Assembly (NCBI RefSeq): GCF_030012215.1 | Contig: NZ_JASCXX010000011.1 | Coordinates: 108,748 to 172,747, forward strand | Direction of reading: 5' to 3' | DNA from: Anaerobaca lacustris | Lineage (GTDB): Bacteria; Planctomycetota; Phycisphaerae; Sedimentisphaerales; Anaerobacaceae | DNA: 64,000 nt | In this document: in pieces, positions 1 through 9,057 of the stretch | Layout of the letters: every line of letters starts with the position of its first letter | Numbering within the stretch: position 1 is the first letter of the stretch | Program-made: the position numbers and the translations under genes | The notes under the pieces: generated by a model | What the model saw: only the letters and a program-made list of their open reading frames with translations | What the model was told of the DNA's origin: nothing | Databases searched by the model: none

Positions 1-163
1 ACACCAGGCACCCCGGCTGTGAGGGGTCGTAGTGATCCAGAAACGGCCGGGCCCCATCGAACGTTCGGACGTCCAGGCCGATGTCCTGGATCAGCAAACA
101 CAGGGACTGGCAGATCGCCCCGTCATCATCGACCACAAATACGGTGGGTTTTGCGCTGTTCAT
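1..163 (-). CDS. Response regulator, FixJ-like (partial, C-terminus outside window)
   Basis: Reverse-strand reading from the ATG at 163 gives the start of a receiver domain: MNSAKPTVFVVDDDGAICQ and on to about residue 54, where the window ends. The hydrophobic strand followed by three aspartates (VVDDD) is the acidic pocket of a CheY-type receiver. The start overlaps the 3' end of the adjacent histidine kinase gene by 38 bases, so the two are probably co-translated as a two-component pair. FixJ/TodR-type regulators often begin in this way and end in a LuxR HTH, but that output domain cannot be seen here. The phosphoacceptor aspartate and the conserved lysine also lie outside the window. Confidence 0.8.
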   Translation of the reverse strand, partial: MNSAKPTVFVVDDDGAICQSLCLLIQDIGLDVRTFDGARPFLDHYDPSQPGCLV

Positions 164-3100
164 GTTCGACTCCTTCCGCTGGTAGAGTGAATCGGAAAAC
201 CGCCCCCGCGTTCTCGTTTGCCTCGGCCCACAACCGACCGCCGTGCGCCTCGACAATCCGACGACTCAGGGACAAACCTATCCCAAGACCCTCATTCTTG
301 GTGGTGAAAAACGAATCAAAGACCCTCTCCGTCAGTTGCGTCGAGAACCCTCGGCCGGTGTCGGCCACCGCAATCTCGATTCCGTCGCCGCGGCCGACGG
401 CGCGGGTCGAGAGGGTCAGGCTCTGCACGGGGCTTTCGCCACCATCCATCGCATCGAGAGCGTTCCGCACGAGGTTGAGCGTGACCTGCTGAATGCCCAC
501 GGCATCGCCCCGGACCTTGGGCAGGTCCTCGGCCAAATCCCGCACGACGGTAATTCCCATGCGGGCCATCTCGGCGTCCATCATCCGCATCGTCTCGTCG
601 AGCACGTCGTGAATGTCGAGACTATCACGATGGGGCTCGCGTTTGGCGACCAGCCCCCGAATCCGCCGAATGATTCCACCGGCCCGTTCCGCCTGTCCGG
701 CGATCTGCTCGATGGAGTTGCACAGGGTCTCCAGGTCCACGGGCTCCCGCCGGGCAAGCCGTCGGCAACCGCCGGCATAATTGACGATCGCGCAAAGCGG
801 TTGATTGAGTTCGTGGGCCAGACCCGAGGCCATCTCGCCGAGCGCGTTGGCATGCCAGGCGCGCGCCAGTTCCAGGCGGTGATTCTCCGCTGCCCGGATG
901 GCCTGGATGCGCTCGGTGACATCCCGAGCCACCGCCAGGACGCGATCCTGGCCCCCGATCCGGGCCTGCTTCAAATTCGCCTCCACCCAGAAACAGCGGC
1001 CGTCTTTCCTCTTGCACAGCCATTCGAATACGCGAGGACCTTCTTCCATCGCTCCGGCAAACCACTGTCGGATCGTGCCCGCGCTGTCGGCAGACCGTTC
1101 GGCGCGCAGGTCTCCCACGTTCATGCGCCGCAATTCCTCTACCGAATAGCCGAACATGTCGAGCCCCGTCCGGTTCACGTCGACGATGGTTGCCGTCATC
1201 GGATCGTGGACGAAGATGGCTTCGTTGGCGGCGTTGAATATCTCACGGTAGTTGCGCTCCGAGGCAAGCAGCGCCTCTTCGGCGCGCAGCCTCGCCATCG
1301 TGGTTCCCATCTGCGCGGCAATGGTCTCCATCGCCGACCGGCAGCGATGAGAAATCACATCGCAACGACCCGATGCCACAACCAGGGCCCCCATCAGGGT
1401 ATGCTCGTCGCGGATGGGGAGTGCGGCGTACGATCGAAGCTGCGCCTTCCTCTGGGCCGGACTCAGCGGCATGCGGCGCTCGGCGGCGCCGTAATACATC
1501 GGCTTGCCCTGGGCAAGAAGGCGCATCTGAGCCGAACCCTTGCCCACACACAACACCCCCGGCTCGAAGCGGCCGGACATGCCGCAGTGCGTCAGAATCT
1601 TCATCTCACCGCAAGCCGCATCGACGAGATACACCCCGCCGCAATCCGTCTGGGAGGCCTCCACGGCCGCGTCCAGGCACAGACGAGCCCCCTTGCGAAC
1701 GTGATCGACGGTGTTGAGCTTCGCCACCAGATCGTGAGTGATTTGTGAAAGCTTCTCGGCCTGTTTTCGCTCGGTGATGTCGCGTACGATCGCAATAACC
1801 TCGCCTTCGCCGCAGGCCACCAACCTGCACTCCTGATCGGAGATTCCTTCCGACAGCGGTAGCCGGTATTCAAGCGTCTGGGGCTGCCTTGTCTTCAACG
1901 CGCGCTCGATTGCGTCAGCCAGCGGTCGCGCGATCGAGTCGGGAAGGACTTCAGTCGCCTTTTTGCCCATGAACTGCTCCGGGGGCAGATAGAGCACGTG
2001 GCTGTTCGTCACCCGACAGTCGAGGAAGACGCCATCGGCGCTGAGCCGGAAGATCAGGTCCGGAATGGCATCCAACAGCGCATGGATCCGTGCCTCGCTC
2101 TGCTTGAGGGCATGTTGCGCCCGCACGCGCTCGGTCACATCGGCGCACGCGGCATGGATCGCAGGACGGCCGCGGTACTCGATGCGGCAGGCGTGCAACT
2201 CCACCCAGCGGACGGTCCCATCCTTCCGAACGATCTGGAATTCATAGTTCTGCGGCGGCGCCTTGCCGGCGAGTCGATCGCGGTGATTGTCCCAGACGCA
2301 TTGGCGATCGTCGGCGTGTACGAAATCCTGGATGTCCTGCGGCGATTTGGCCAGAATTTCCTCGACCGTGTAGCCGCTGATGTCGCTCATGGCGCTGTTG
2401 GCGAACACCACCCGCCCGTCCTGCAACACGACGAGCCCCTGAAGGGAATGATCGACCAGAGTCCGATACGCTTCCTCAGCACGTCGTCGGTCGGTGATGT
2501 CGCGCCCAATGCCCACCAGGCCGATGATCTCACCCTCGTCGTTCCTCAGCGGCACCTTCGTCGTCAGATTCCAGGTGGTCTCGCCGGAGGCCGGGTCGAT
2601 GATACATCGTGCGTGGTCGATCATGGGCCGACCGGTGGCCATGATCTCCTGCTCGACCTCATGGACCCGTTCGGCCACGTCGGCCGGATAGAAATCGTAG
2701 TCCGTCCGGCCCACGATCTCTTCGACGGTCGCAACCCCTTTGCGGCCCAAAACCTGCCGATTGCACAGGACGAACCGCCCTTGGCGATCCTTCACGTAGA
2801 CAGCATCCGGAAGATTCTCGATCAGGGTGCGAAGCAGCGTCTGCTCCTCGGCCCGCTCCCGTTCGGCTCGACTGGCCTCGACCACAGCGTCCGGCGTGCT
2901 CTCCGTGTCGACGCCGGAATCGCTGCTCCGCGCCTCTGCGGTCTGCAACGGTTGGAGCGCATCGCCTGTCCGGGCGTCTCGGTCCCATCTTGAGCGGTGC
3001 CGATCGGCGTCTCTCTGCGCGAGACGCTGCCCTTCCTTCATCGCGGCCACCACGCCACCGACCAGAATCAGAATCAGCGAACGCACCAAATCGTTTGCCG

Positions 3101-3371
3101 TCGCCGCATCCCCCACACCGGCGGTAGCGAGACATGCTGCCGCCAACGCCGCAACGGCAAACCCTCGCCAACCGAACCAGAGGCACGCCAGCACCACGGG
3201 AAGATACAGCAGGTGGGTCCCATCGATTTCGGGCAATTGCCGATTGCGACCGTACCATGCAAGCGCAGAGGCGCCGGCCAGACCGAGCCCCCAGGCAAGG
3301 TGCCTGTGCCAGCCGGGTCCACCCTCGAGTCCGTTCGGCCCCCGTTCATCCATGTTGACGTAACCTGCCAT
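126..3371 (-). CDS. Multi-PAS/GAF sensor histidine kinase, FixL-like
   Basis: This is a 1081-residue membrane-bound sensor kinase. About three hydrophobic segments lie in residues 27-115. They are followed by PAS domains near 180-295, 298-415 and 422-535, a GAF-like domain near 545-690, a fourth PAS near 700-820, and a HisKA/HATPase core. Visible kinase motifs are the H-box (GLAHELNQPL), the N-box (LNLVRNALDAM), the G1 box (ADTGRGF) and the G2 box (GLGIGLSLS). The H-box wording is typical of the FixL/NtrB-like subgroup. The next gene is an overlapping receiver protein, its likely phosphotransfer partner. The signal sensed is unknown; no heme-binding residue can be assigned. The ATG at 3371 has a poor ribosome site, and ATG 3353 is an alternative start. 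Confidence 0.9.
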   Translation of the reverse strand: MAGYVNMDERGPNGLEGGPGWHRHLAWGLGLAGASALAWYGRNRQLPEIDGTHLLYLPVVLACLWFGWRGFAVAALAAACLATAGVGDAATANDLVRSLILILVGGVVAAMKEGQRLAQRDADRHRSRWDRDARTGDALQPLQTAEARSSDSGVDTESTPDAVVEASRAERERAEEQTLLRTLIENLPDAVYVKDRQGRFVLCNRQVLGRKGVATVEEIVGRTDYDFYPADVAERVHEVEQEIMATGRPMIDHARCIIDPASGETTWNLTTKVPLRNDEGEIIGLVGIGRDITDRRRAEEAYRTLVDHSLQGLVVLQDGRVVFANSAMSDISGYTVEEILAKSPQDIQDFVHADDRQCVWDNHRDRLAGKAPPQNYEFQIVRKDGTVRWVELHACRIEYRGRPAIHAACADVTERVRAQHALKQSEARIHALLDAIPDLIFRLSADGVFLDCRVTNSHVLYLPPEQFMGKKATEVLPDSIARPLADAIERALKTRQPQTLEYRLPLSEGISDQECRLVACGEGEVIAIVRDITERKQAEKLSQITHDLVAKLNTVDHVRKGARLCLDAAVEASQTDCGGVYLVDAACGEMKILTHCGMSGRFEPGVLCVGKGSAQMRLLAQGKPMYYGAAERRMPLSPAQRKAQLRSYAALPIRDEHTLMGALVVASGRCDVISHRCRSAMETIAAQMGTTMARLRAEEALLASERNYREIFNAANEAIFVHDPMTATIVDVNRTGLDMFGYSVEELRRMNVGDLRAERSADSAGTIRQWFAGAMEEGPRVFEWLCKRKDGRCFWVEANLKQARIGGQDRVLAVARDVTERIQAIRAAENHRLELARAWHANALGEMASGLAHELNQPLCAIVNYAGGCRRLARREPVDLETLCNSIEQIAGQAERAGGIIRRIRGLVAKREPHRDSLDIHDVLDETMRMMDAEMARMGITVVRDLAEDLPKVRGDAVGIQQVTLNLVRNALDAMDGGESPVQSLTLSTRAVGRGDGIEIAVADTGRGFSTQLTERVFDSFFTTKNEGLGIGLSLSRRIVEAHGGRLWAEANENAGAVFRFTLPAEGVEHEQRKTHRICGR

Positions 3372-3773
3372 TTCGGCTTAGCGCCCGCGCACACCCTCAC
3401 AGCCCTGCCGAAACCAAACGGCTGTTGGCGGGATCGTCCACACCACTCTATCTTGTTGTCGAGCCAAAATCGGAGGACTTAAGCCAACGGCTCAAAGAAT
3501 TCCAGGACCGTCGGTCTTGCCTGGATCGACGCGCGAAAAATTCACGTCGAATCCCGAACTATCAAAAACACCTCACGTAGGAATTATTGGACTTAGAAGA
3601 CAGAAACCCATACAATGCGGCGTCTCGTGCGTGTGTATGGTTCAAGATACGAGAGAAGGATATCCGGATTTTTCTCCCCTCCGGAAAACATCGGGTAGCG
3701 CCTTGCTGCTCGATGTTTTCTTTGTACCGCCCAACACCTCGCCCCAACTCCCCAGGCTTCCCACTTTTCCTCG
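3372..3773. other. 402-bp intergenic region between secA and the sensor kinase
   Basis: Both flanking genes are read leftward, so this is the 3' side of secA and the 5' side of the kinase gene. No protein with recognisable features is encoded here. It contains a perfect 9-bp inverted repeat (AAAACATCG at 3685-3693, CGATGTTTT at 3711-3719). That could end secA transcription, although no U-tract follows it on the secA strand. No convincing promoter for the kinase was seen. Confidence 0.4.
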
Positions 3774-6700
3774 TCAGGCGTCCTGGCCGTGGCATTTCTT
3801 GTATTTCTTGCCGCTGCCGCACGGGCACGGGTCGTTGCGTCCGACCTTGGGCTGTTCCAGGCGGATCTGCTTGACCTTCTGCTCCCCTTGCGGGGCCTGG
3901 GCGGCGGCACGCTGCCGCTCGGCCATCGCGAACTGCCCCACCTCGTCGTGCGTGGTCTGGCTGACGTTCCAGACGCTCCGCGCCCGCGTGCCGGCTTCGA
4001 GATGGACCCGGAAGATGATGTCCGTCACGCGATCCTCGATCGATTCGAGCATCTCGTTGAACATCCGGTAGCCTTCGCGCTTGTACTCGACCTTAGGGTC
4101 CTTCTCGGCAAACGAGCGCGTCCAGATGCTGTCCTTGAGGTGGTCCATCGCGTAGAGATGGTCTTTCCACGTGCTGTCGTAGACCTGCACCAGAACATAC
4201 CGTTCCAGGTCCGCCAGCTCGCGGCGCAGGAAGCGATGTGCGGTCGTTCTGAGGCATTCCTCGCGTTCCTCGTCCTGGCCCAGGTCTTCGGGCTCCAGCG
4301 AGGCCTCGAACCTCTCGTTGACCCATCGGGTCAGTTCCTCGAGATTCAGATGGCCGATCTTGTCGGCCAGTTCCTGGTCGAGCTTGCCGTCGTTGTAGCT
4401 CTCGCTGAGTTGCAGCAACTGCTCCTGCACCTCTCGCGGCTTGGCGTTTTGCAGCCACTCGGCCGAAAGGTCGGCGTTGTACTTCTTGCTCGCCCACTGG
4501 GCCAGCGACTCGAACCCATAGACGTTGGCCCCCTGCGAACCGTACGCCATGCTCATGGCGAACTCGACCGGATACTCGATCTCACGCCGGCGGTATTTCT
4601 CCGCCGTCTCGCCGAGCATCAGATCGCGGGCCTGTTTGGCGTTCAGTTCCTTGAGCCGCTCGACGTCGAGCTTCAAATCGAACTTGGCCCGCGCCCATTC
4701 GGCCAGGCGACGCACGGCGAAATCGTCTCGGAGAAACTCGGCCAGCGGCGAACAGTCCCTCTTGTCTACCTGCTCGGCGGCAGCCGCAACGAGCTGCTCC
4801 TCGATCTCCTCGGGCGAGAGGTTCTTGACCTTGCTCGCACTGAGATTGACCTTGAACGCCGACATCGCCCACTTGGTCAGGCCCGCCACGTCCCAGGTGC
4901 TCGGATCGGAATAGTCCTCAAGGTATTCACCCAGAGACAGGGAGATATTGCTCCGGGCGGCGTCTTTGGCGCGGTTCTTGATGAGGGCTTCAACGTCCAG
5001 GGGCTCGGCCTCGGCCACGTCGGAAATCTTCAACTCGACGTCGAAATTCGCGCGCGCCCATTCGAGCATGCACCGGAACGGATACTCTTTGTCGAGAATG
5101 GAACTGCAGTGGCTGGTGATCGTGTGGTCGATCATCTCCTCGATCATCGCCTTGAGGTTGCGTCCTTCGAGCACCTGCCGCCGGCGGGAGTAGAAAATCT
5201 TCCGCTGGTGGTCCATCACTTCGTCGTATTCGAGCAGGCTCTTGCGAATTTCGAAGTTCCGTTCCTCGACCTTCTTCTGGGCCTTCTCGATGCCCTTGCT
5301 GATCCGGCCGTGGTAGATGGGCTGACCTTCCTCCCAGCCGATCCAGGACAGCGCCTTGACCGTCCACTCCGGGGCGAAGACGCGCATCAGATCGTCGTCG
5401 AAGCTCAGGAAGAACTGGCTCGATCCGGCGTCGCCCTGGCGACCGGCGCGCCCGCGAAGCTGGTTGTCGATCCGCCGGGCTTCATGCCGCTCGGTGCCGA
5501 GGATGTGCAGACCGCCAATGTCCGCCACGCCGGGACCGAGCTTGATGTCGGTGCCCCGGCCGGCCATGTTCGTCGCGATGGTCACGTTGCCGCGCATCGT
5601 GCCGTCGTGGGCCTTGTGCTGGTGGCCCGCCTTCAGAACGATCTGTGCCTCGCGGGCGTGCTGCTTGGCGTTGAGGACCTCGTGGTCGAGCCCGTGCCGT
5701 TTCGTCAGCGCCGTCGAGAGCAACTCACTCTTCTCGATGCTGATCGTGCCGACCAGAACGGGCCGCCCGGCGGCGCTGATCTCGTAAATCTCCTCGGCAA
5801 TCGCATTGAACTTCTCCGCCAGCGACTTGTAGATCACGTCCTGCCGGTCGTCCCGGATGCACGGCTTGTTCGTCGGGATCACCACGACGTCCAGCTTGTA
5901 GATCTTCATGAACTCGTCGGCCTCGGTGGCCGCCGTGCCGGTCATGCCGGCAATGTCGTCGTAGAGCTTGAAAAAATTCTGGAGCGTGATCGTCGCCAGC
6001 GTTTGGCTCTCCTCCTTGACGGTGACGCCCTCTTTGGCCTCGACCGCCTGGTGCAGACCGTCGGACCACTGCCGGCCCTGCATCAGCCGGCCCGTGAACT
6101 CGTCGACGATGACGACCTTGCCGTCCATCACGACGTAGTCCTTCTCCTTCTCGAAGACCACGTGCGCGCGGAGGCTCTGCTGCAAGAGGTGCGGCCAGTC
6201 GATGTTCGTCCCGGTGTAGAACGACCCCATCCCGGCGATGTCCTGGGCGGCCTTCTCGCCCTCGTCGGTCATGCGCACCTGCTTGCGGTCGAATTCGACC
6301 TCGAAGTACTGGGTCGCCTCCGCCAGCCTGGCCTGGGCGGCCTCGATCTCCTCCTGGGCCTTCCGGATGGCCTGCTGGGCCTTTTCGATGCGTTTGTTGT
6401 CCTTGTCCTTCTTGGCCTCGGACAACTCGCCCTGGGCGTTGGCGATCCTGCGCTCGGCCGCGTCGATCTGCGCCTTGGTCCGGGTGTAGCCACCTTGCAG
6501 CGCGAGCAACTGACGTGCGATCTGGTCGGCCTTCTTGTAGCGCGTCACGTCGTCGAAGGCGGGGCCCGAGATGATCAGCGGCGTTCTCGCCTCGTCGATC
6601 AGAATCGAATCCACCTCATCGACGATGGCGTACTGAAGCCAGCCCTGGACCATCTGCTCCAGCGACGTCTTCATGTTGTCGCGCAGATAGTCGAAGCCGA

Positions 6701-7262
6701 ACTCGTTGTTGGTCCCGTACGTGACATCGCACAGATAGGTTTCTTTTCGTTCCTGGCCGGCCGAATCCATGTCGGCCTGGATCGCTCCGACCGTCATCCC
6801 GAGCGCGTTGTAGACCGGGGCCATCCACTCGGCGTCGCGCTTGGCCAGGTAGTCGTTGACGGTCACGAGGTGCACGTGCCGCCCCGTCAAATGCACCAGG
6901 TAGGCCGCCAGAGTGGCCACGAGCGTCTTGCCCTCGCCGGTGGCCATCTCGGCGATCTTGCCGTCGAACAACACGTTGCCGCCGATGAGCTGGACGTCGA
7001 AGTGCCGCATCTCGACGGTCCGCCGGGCGGTCTCCCGCACCACGGCAAACGCCTCGGGCAGGATGTCGTCCGGGTCGGCGCCGGCCGCCAGAGCCGCCTT
7101 GAACTCGGCGGTCTTGGCCTTCAACGCCGCATCGTCGAGTTGGCGAATCGCATCCTCGAACGCATTGGCCCGCTCGACCATGCCCTTGTACGACTTGACC
7201 AGACGCTCGTTGCGCGAGCCGAAGATCTTCAGGAGAACTCTGCTTACCTTTTCGAAAGCCAT
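3774..7262 (-). CDS. secA: Preprotein translocase ATPase SecA, enlarged
   Basis: SecA drives Sec-dependent export by ATP hydrolysis at SecYEG. Walker A (ATGEGKT) is near residue 107, the DEVDS motif near 215, and the helicase-like motifs [13 protein letters not shown] and [10 protein letters not shown] near 564-612. The C-terminal zinc-binding tail, with cysteines in [12 protein letters not shown], lies at 1146-1157. At 1162 residues it is about 260 longer than the E. coli protein. Two expansions explain this. One is a charged, probably coiled-coil insert at about 245-325. The other is a set of five related 30-residue units between 732 and 1005, each with the pattern LxxWAxxxFxxxL. ATG 7262 follows GGAGAGGA at slightly long spacing. 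efp lies 75 bases upstream on the same strand, so the two may be co-transcribed. Confidence 0.97.
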   Translation of the reverse strand: MAFEKVSRVLLKIFGSRNERLVKSYKGMVERANAFEDAIRQLDDAALKAKTAEFKAALAAGADPDDILPEAFAVVRETARRTVEMRHFDVQLIGGNVLFDGKIAEMATGEGKTLVATLAAYLVHLTGRHVHLVTVNDYLAKRDAEWMAPVYNALGMTVGAIQADMDSAGQERKETYLCDVTYGTNNEFGFDYLRDNMKTSLEQMVQGWLQYAIVDEVDSILIDEARTPLIISGPAFDDVTRYKKADQIARQLLALQGGYTRTKAQIDAAERRIANAQGELSEAKKDKDNKRIEKAQQAIRKAQEEIEAAQARLAEATQYFEVEFDRKQVRMTDEGEKAAQDIAGMGSFYTGTNIDWPHLLQQSLRAHVVFEKEKDYVVMDGKVVIVDEFTGRLMQGRQWSDGLHQAVEAKEGVTVKEESQTLATITLQNFFKLYDDIAGMTGTAATEADEFMKIYKLDVVVIPTNKPCIRDDRQDVIYKSLAEKFNAIAEEIYEISAAGRPVLVGTISIEKSELLSTALTKRHGLDHEVLNAKQHAREAQIVLKAGHQHKAHDGTMRGNVTIATNMAGRGTDIKLGPGVADIGGLHILGTERHEARRIDNQLRGRAGRQGDAGSSQFFLSFDDDLMRVFAPEWTVKALSWIGWEEGQPIYHGRISKGIEKAQKKVEERNFEIRKSLLEYDEVMDHQRKIFYSRRRQVLEGRNLKAMIEEMIDHTITSHCSSILDKEYPFRCMLEWARANFDVELKISDVAEAEPLDVEALIKNRAKDAARSNISLSLGEYLEDYSDPSTWDVAGLTKWAMSAFKVNLSASKVKNLSPEEIEEQLVAAAAEQVDKRDCSPLAEFLRDDFAVRRLAEWARAKFDLKLDVERLKELNAKQARDLMLGETAEKYRRREIEYPVEFAMSMAYGSQGANVYGFESLAQWASKKYNADLSAEWLQNAKPREVQEQLLQLSESYNDGKLDQELADKIGHLNLEELTRWVNERFEASLEPEDLGQDEEREECLRTTAHRFLRRELADLERYVLVQVYDSTWKDHLYAMDHLKDSIWTRSFAEKDPKVEYKREGYRMFNEMLESIEDRVTDIIFRVHLEAGTRARSVWNVSQTTHDEVGQFAMAERQRAAAQAPQGEQKVKQIRLEQPKVGRNDPCPCGSGKKYKKCHGQDA

Positions 7263-7337
7263 TTCGCTAACTCGATCCTCTCCATGAAGCGGTCGTCATC
7301 GCCGTCCGACGCGGGCCGCGAATCGACACGGTTCGAT

Positions 7338-7898
7338 CTATTCCTTGACCCGCGTGACGTACTCGCCCGTGCGCGTGTCCACGCGGATCAGCTCGCCCAC
7401 CTTGACGAACGGCGGCACGGTAACCACGAGCCCCGTCTCCATCGTCGCCGGCTTGGTCTGGTTCGTGGCGGTGGCGCCCTTGATCTCCGGGGGGGTGTCG
7501 GTCACTTCGAGGTCCACGGTATTGGGGAGCGTCACGACGACGGGTTTGCCTTCATACATGCTGACCTGGAGCGGTGTGTTGGGTTTGAGATACTTCGGGC
7601 CGTCGCCGAATGCATCGTCGTCGAGGGCAATCTGATCGAACGTCTCGGTATCCATCAGAACGTGCTCGTCACCCGAGGAATACAGGTACTCATAGTTGCG
7701 CTTGTCGAGGAAGGCCTCTTCGATGACCTCTTCGCTGCGCAGCCGCACGTTCTGGATCGAGCCGTCCATCAGACTCTTGAGTTTGGTCTGGTAGACGGCC
7801 CCGCCTTTGCCTAGTTTGACATGCTGAAAATCGACGATCGCATAGAGCTTGTCGTCGATCTTGATCGTCTGGCCCTTGCGCATTTCCGATGCTCTCAT
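7338..7898 (-). CDS. efp: Translation elongation factor P
   Basis: EF-P relieves ribosome stalling at polyproline stretches. The 186-residue protein has the usual length and the three-barrel layout: a KOW-like N-terminal domain, then two OB folds. The loop HVKLGKGGAVY carries Lys31 at the position that many bacteria modify. No EpmA, YmfI or EarP modification gene is seen in the window. An upstream in-frame TTG (7910) is possible, but ATG 7898 is preferred because GGAG lies 8 bases before it and the protein then begins MRASEMRKG. secA follows on the same strand, so export and polyproline translation may be expressed together here. A strong promoter lies about 70 bases upstream. Confidence 0.96.
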   Translation of the reverse strand: MRASEMRKGQTIKIDDKLYAIVDFQHVKLGKGGAVYQTKLKSLMDGSIQNVRLRSEEVIEEAFLDKRNYEYLYSSGDEHVLMDTETFDQIALDDDAFGDGPKYLKPNTPLQVSMYEGKPVVVTLPNTVDLEVTDTPPEIKGATATNQTKPATMETGLVVTVPPFVKVGELIRVDTRTGEYVTRVKE

Positions 7899-7967
7899 GT
7901 TCGGCTCCAACGCTGACTCGAATGGGGTTCTTCAAAACTGTGAACGCAAAGCACTTACGGTCGAGTC

Positions 7968-7996
7968 AGTATGCCAGAGTCGGTCGGAACTGTCAA
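7968..7996 (-). promoter_or_regulatory. Promoter for efp-secA
   Basis: On the minus strand a perfect -35 TTGACA (7996-7991) is followed after exactly 17 bases by CATACT (7973-7968). The predicted transcription start near 7961 gives a leader of about 60 bases to efp. Confidence 0.65.
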
Positions 7997-8129
7997 GAAA
8001 ACGCCCTGGGCCAATCCGGCTGCGGCAAGCGGGCGTTTCGACGCAGATACGCTTCAACAGATGACGAATCGCATGGAGCAGGGTATGCTGTCGTCTGGAA
8101 CAGGCCATTGGGTGATCGGGAGCCCCGGA

Positions 8130-8939
8130 ATGCTGGGAGCCATTGCAGGCGACATCGCAGGATCGGCCTACGAGAGCGGGCCGACCAAACGCAAGGACGT
8201 GCCGCTGTTCGGGCCGCTGGCCACCTTCACCGACGACACGGTCCTGACGGTGGCGATCGCCGATGCGGTGCTGGGCGATCGCGACTACGGGCGTGCCTTG
8301 CGAACGTATACCCGTCGCCACCCCTTACGCGGCTACGGCGGCCATTTTCTGCGATGGGCGGCGGCATCGGGGATGGGACCCTACAACAGCTTCGGCAACG
8401 GCTCGGCTATGCGGGTCAGTCCCGTGGCCTGGGCGTTCGATTCGCAGGACGACGTCCTGCGCGAGGCGGCGAGGACCGCCGAGTGCACACACAACCATCC
8501 CGAGGGCATCAAGGGGGCTCAAGCGACGGCGCTGGCGGTCTTTCTCGCTCGAAACGGCGGGGACAAGGAGTCGATTCGCCGGCACATCAGCGAGCTTCTC
8601 GGGTACGACCTGTCGCGAACGGTCGATGAGATTCGGCCCGGCTATTCGTTCGACGTGACCTGCCAGGGTTCCGTGCCGGAGGCCATCATCGCCTTCCTCG
8701 ACTCCCACTCGTACGAAGACGCCCTGCGTAACGCCGTCTCGCTGGGCGGCGACAGCGACACCCAGGCCTGCATCGCCGGGGCTATCGCCGAGGCGTATTA
8801 CAAGGACATCCCCACTGAGTTTCTCCGACAGATTCGCACGCACCTGACCGAAGACCTCTGGGACGCGACCGTGCGGTTCTACAGACGCCACGGCATCCCG
8901 GCGATCCTCGAACGGATCGAGTCATCCGACCCGCCATAG
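8130..8939 (+). CDS. ADP-ribosylglycohydrolase family protein
   Basis: This is a 269-residue member of the DraG/ARH family, which removes ADP-ribose from proteins or small molecules using a dinuclear magnesium centre. Both metal-binding signatures are present: TDDT at residues 34-37 and GGDSDT at about 206-211. The start at 8130 is chosen because GGGAG lies 7 bases upstream and the protein then begins at the family's MLGAIAGDIAGS motif. An upstream in-frame start at 7971 would overlap the efp promoter. The gene is divergent from efp and ends at a terminator. No ADP-ribosyltransferase partner is visible, so the substrate is unknown. Confidence 0.9.
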   Translation: MLGAIAGDIAGSAYESGPTKRKDVPLFGPLATFTDDTVLTVAIADAVLGDRDYGRALRTYTRRHPLRGYGGHFLRWAAASGMGPYNSFGNGSAMRVSPVAWAFDSQDDVLREAARTAECTHNHPEGIKGAQATALAVFLARNGGDKESIRRHISELLGYDLSRTVDEIRPGYSFDVTCQGSVPEAIIAFLDSHSYEDALRNAVSLGGDSDTQACIAGAIAEAYYKDIPTEFLRQIRTHLTEDLWDATVRFYRRHGIPAILERIESSDPP

Positions 8940-8944
8940 TCCTC

Positions 8945-8962
8945 GCCTCACTGAGGCCTTTT
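8945..8962 (+). terminator. Rho-independent terminator after the ADP-ribosylglycohydrolase gene
   Basis: A GCCTC/GAGGC stem (8945-8949 and 8953-8957) with a 3-base loop is followed by CTTTT, five bases after the stop codon. Confidence 0.55.
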
Positions 8963-8966
8963 CGAG

Positions 8967-8995
8967 TTGATAATCGCCGCCGATCGAGGTATCAA
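8967..8995 (+). promoter_or_regulatory. Promoter for the FAD oxidoreductase/ferredoxin operon
   Basis: TTGATA (8967-8972) and TATCAA (8990-8995) are separated by 17 bases. They lie just past the preceding terminator and about 60 bases upstream of the start codon at 9058. Confidence 0.5.
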
Positions 8996-9057
8996 AGGGA
9001 CATGGCCCAACACGACGCCAATCCAAACTCGATCCATCTCAGTAGAGGAGAGCCTTC

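Noticed and set aside
3685..3719. Inverted repeat as a proven secA terminator
   Set aside because: The stem is AT-ended and lacks a U-tract on the secA strand, so it is only mentioned in the intergenic entry.
3789..7814. 1341-codon open frame antisense to secA and efp
   Set aside because: It mirrors secA and efp codon for codon, has leucine/arginine-rich shadow composition and no ribosome site. Long antisense frames are expected in GC-rich genes.
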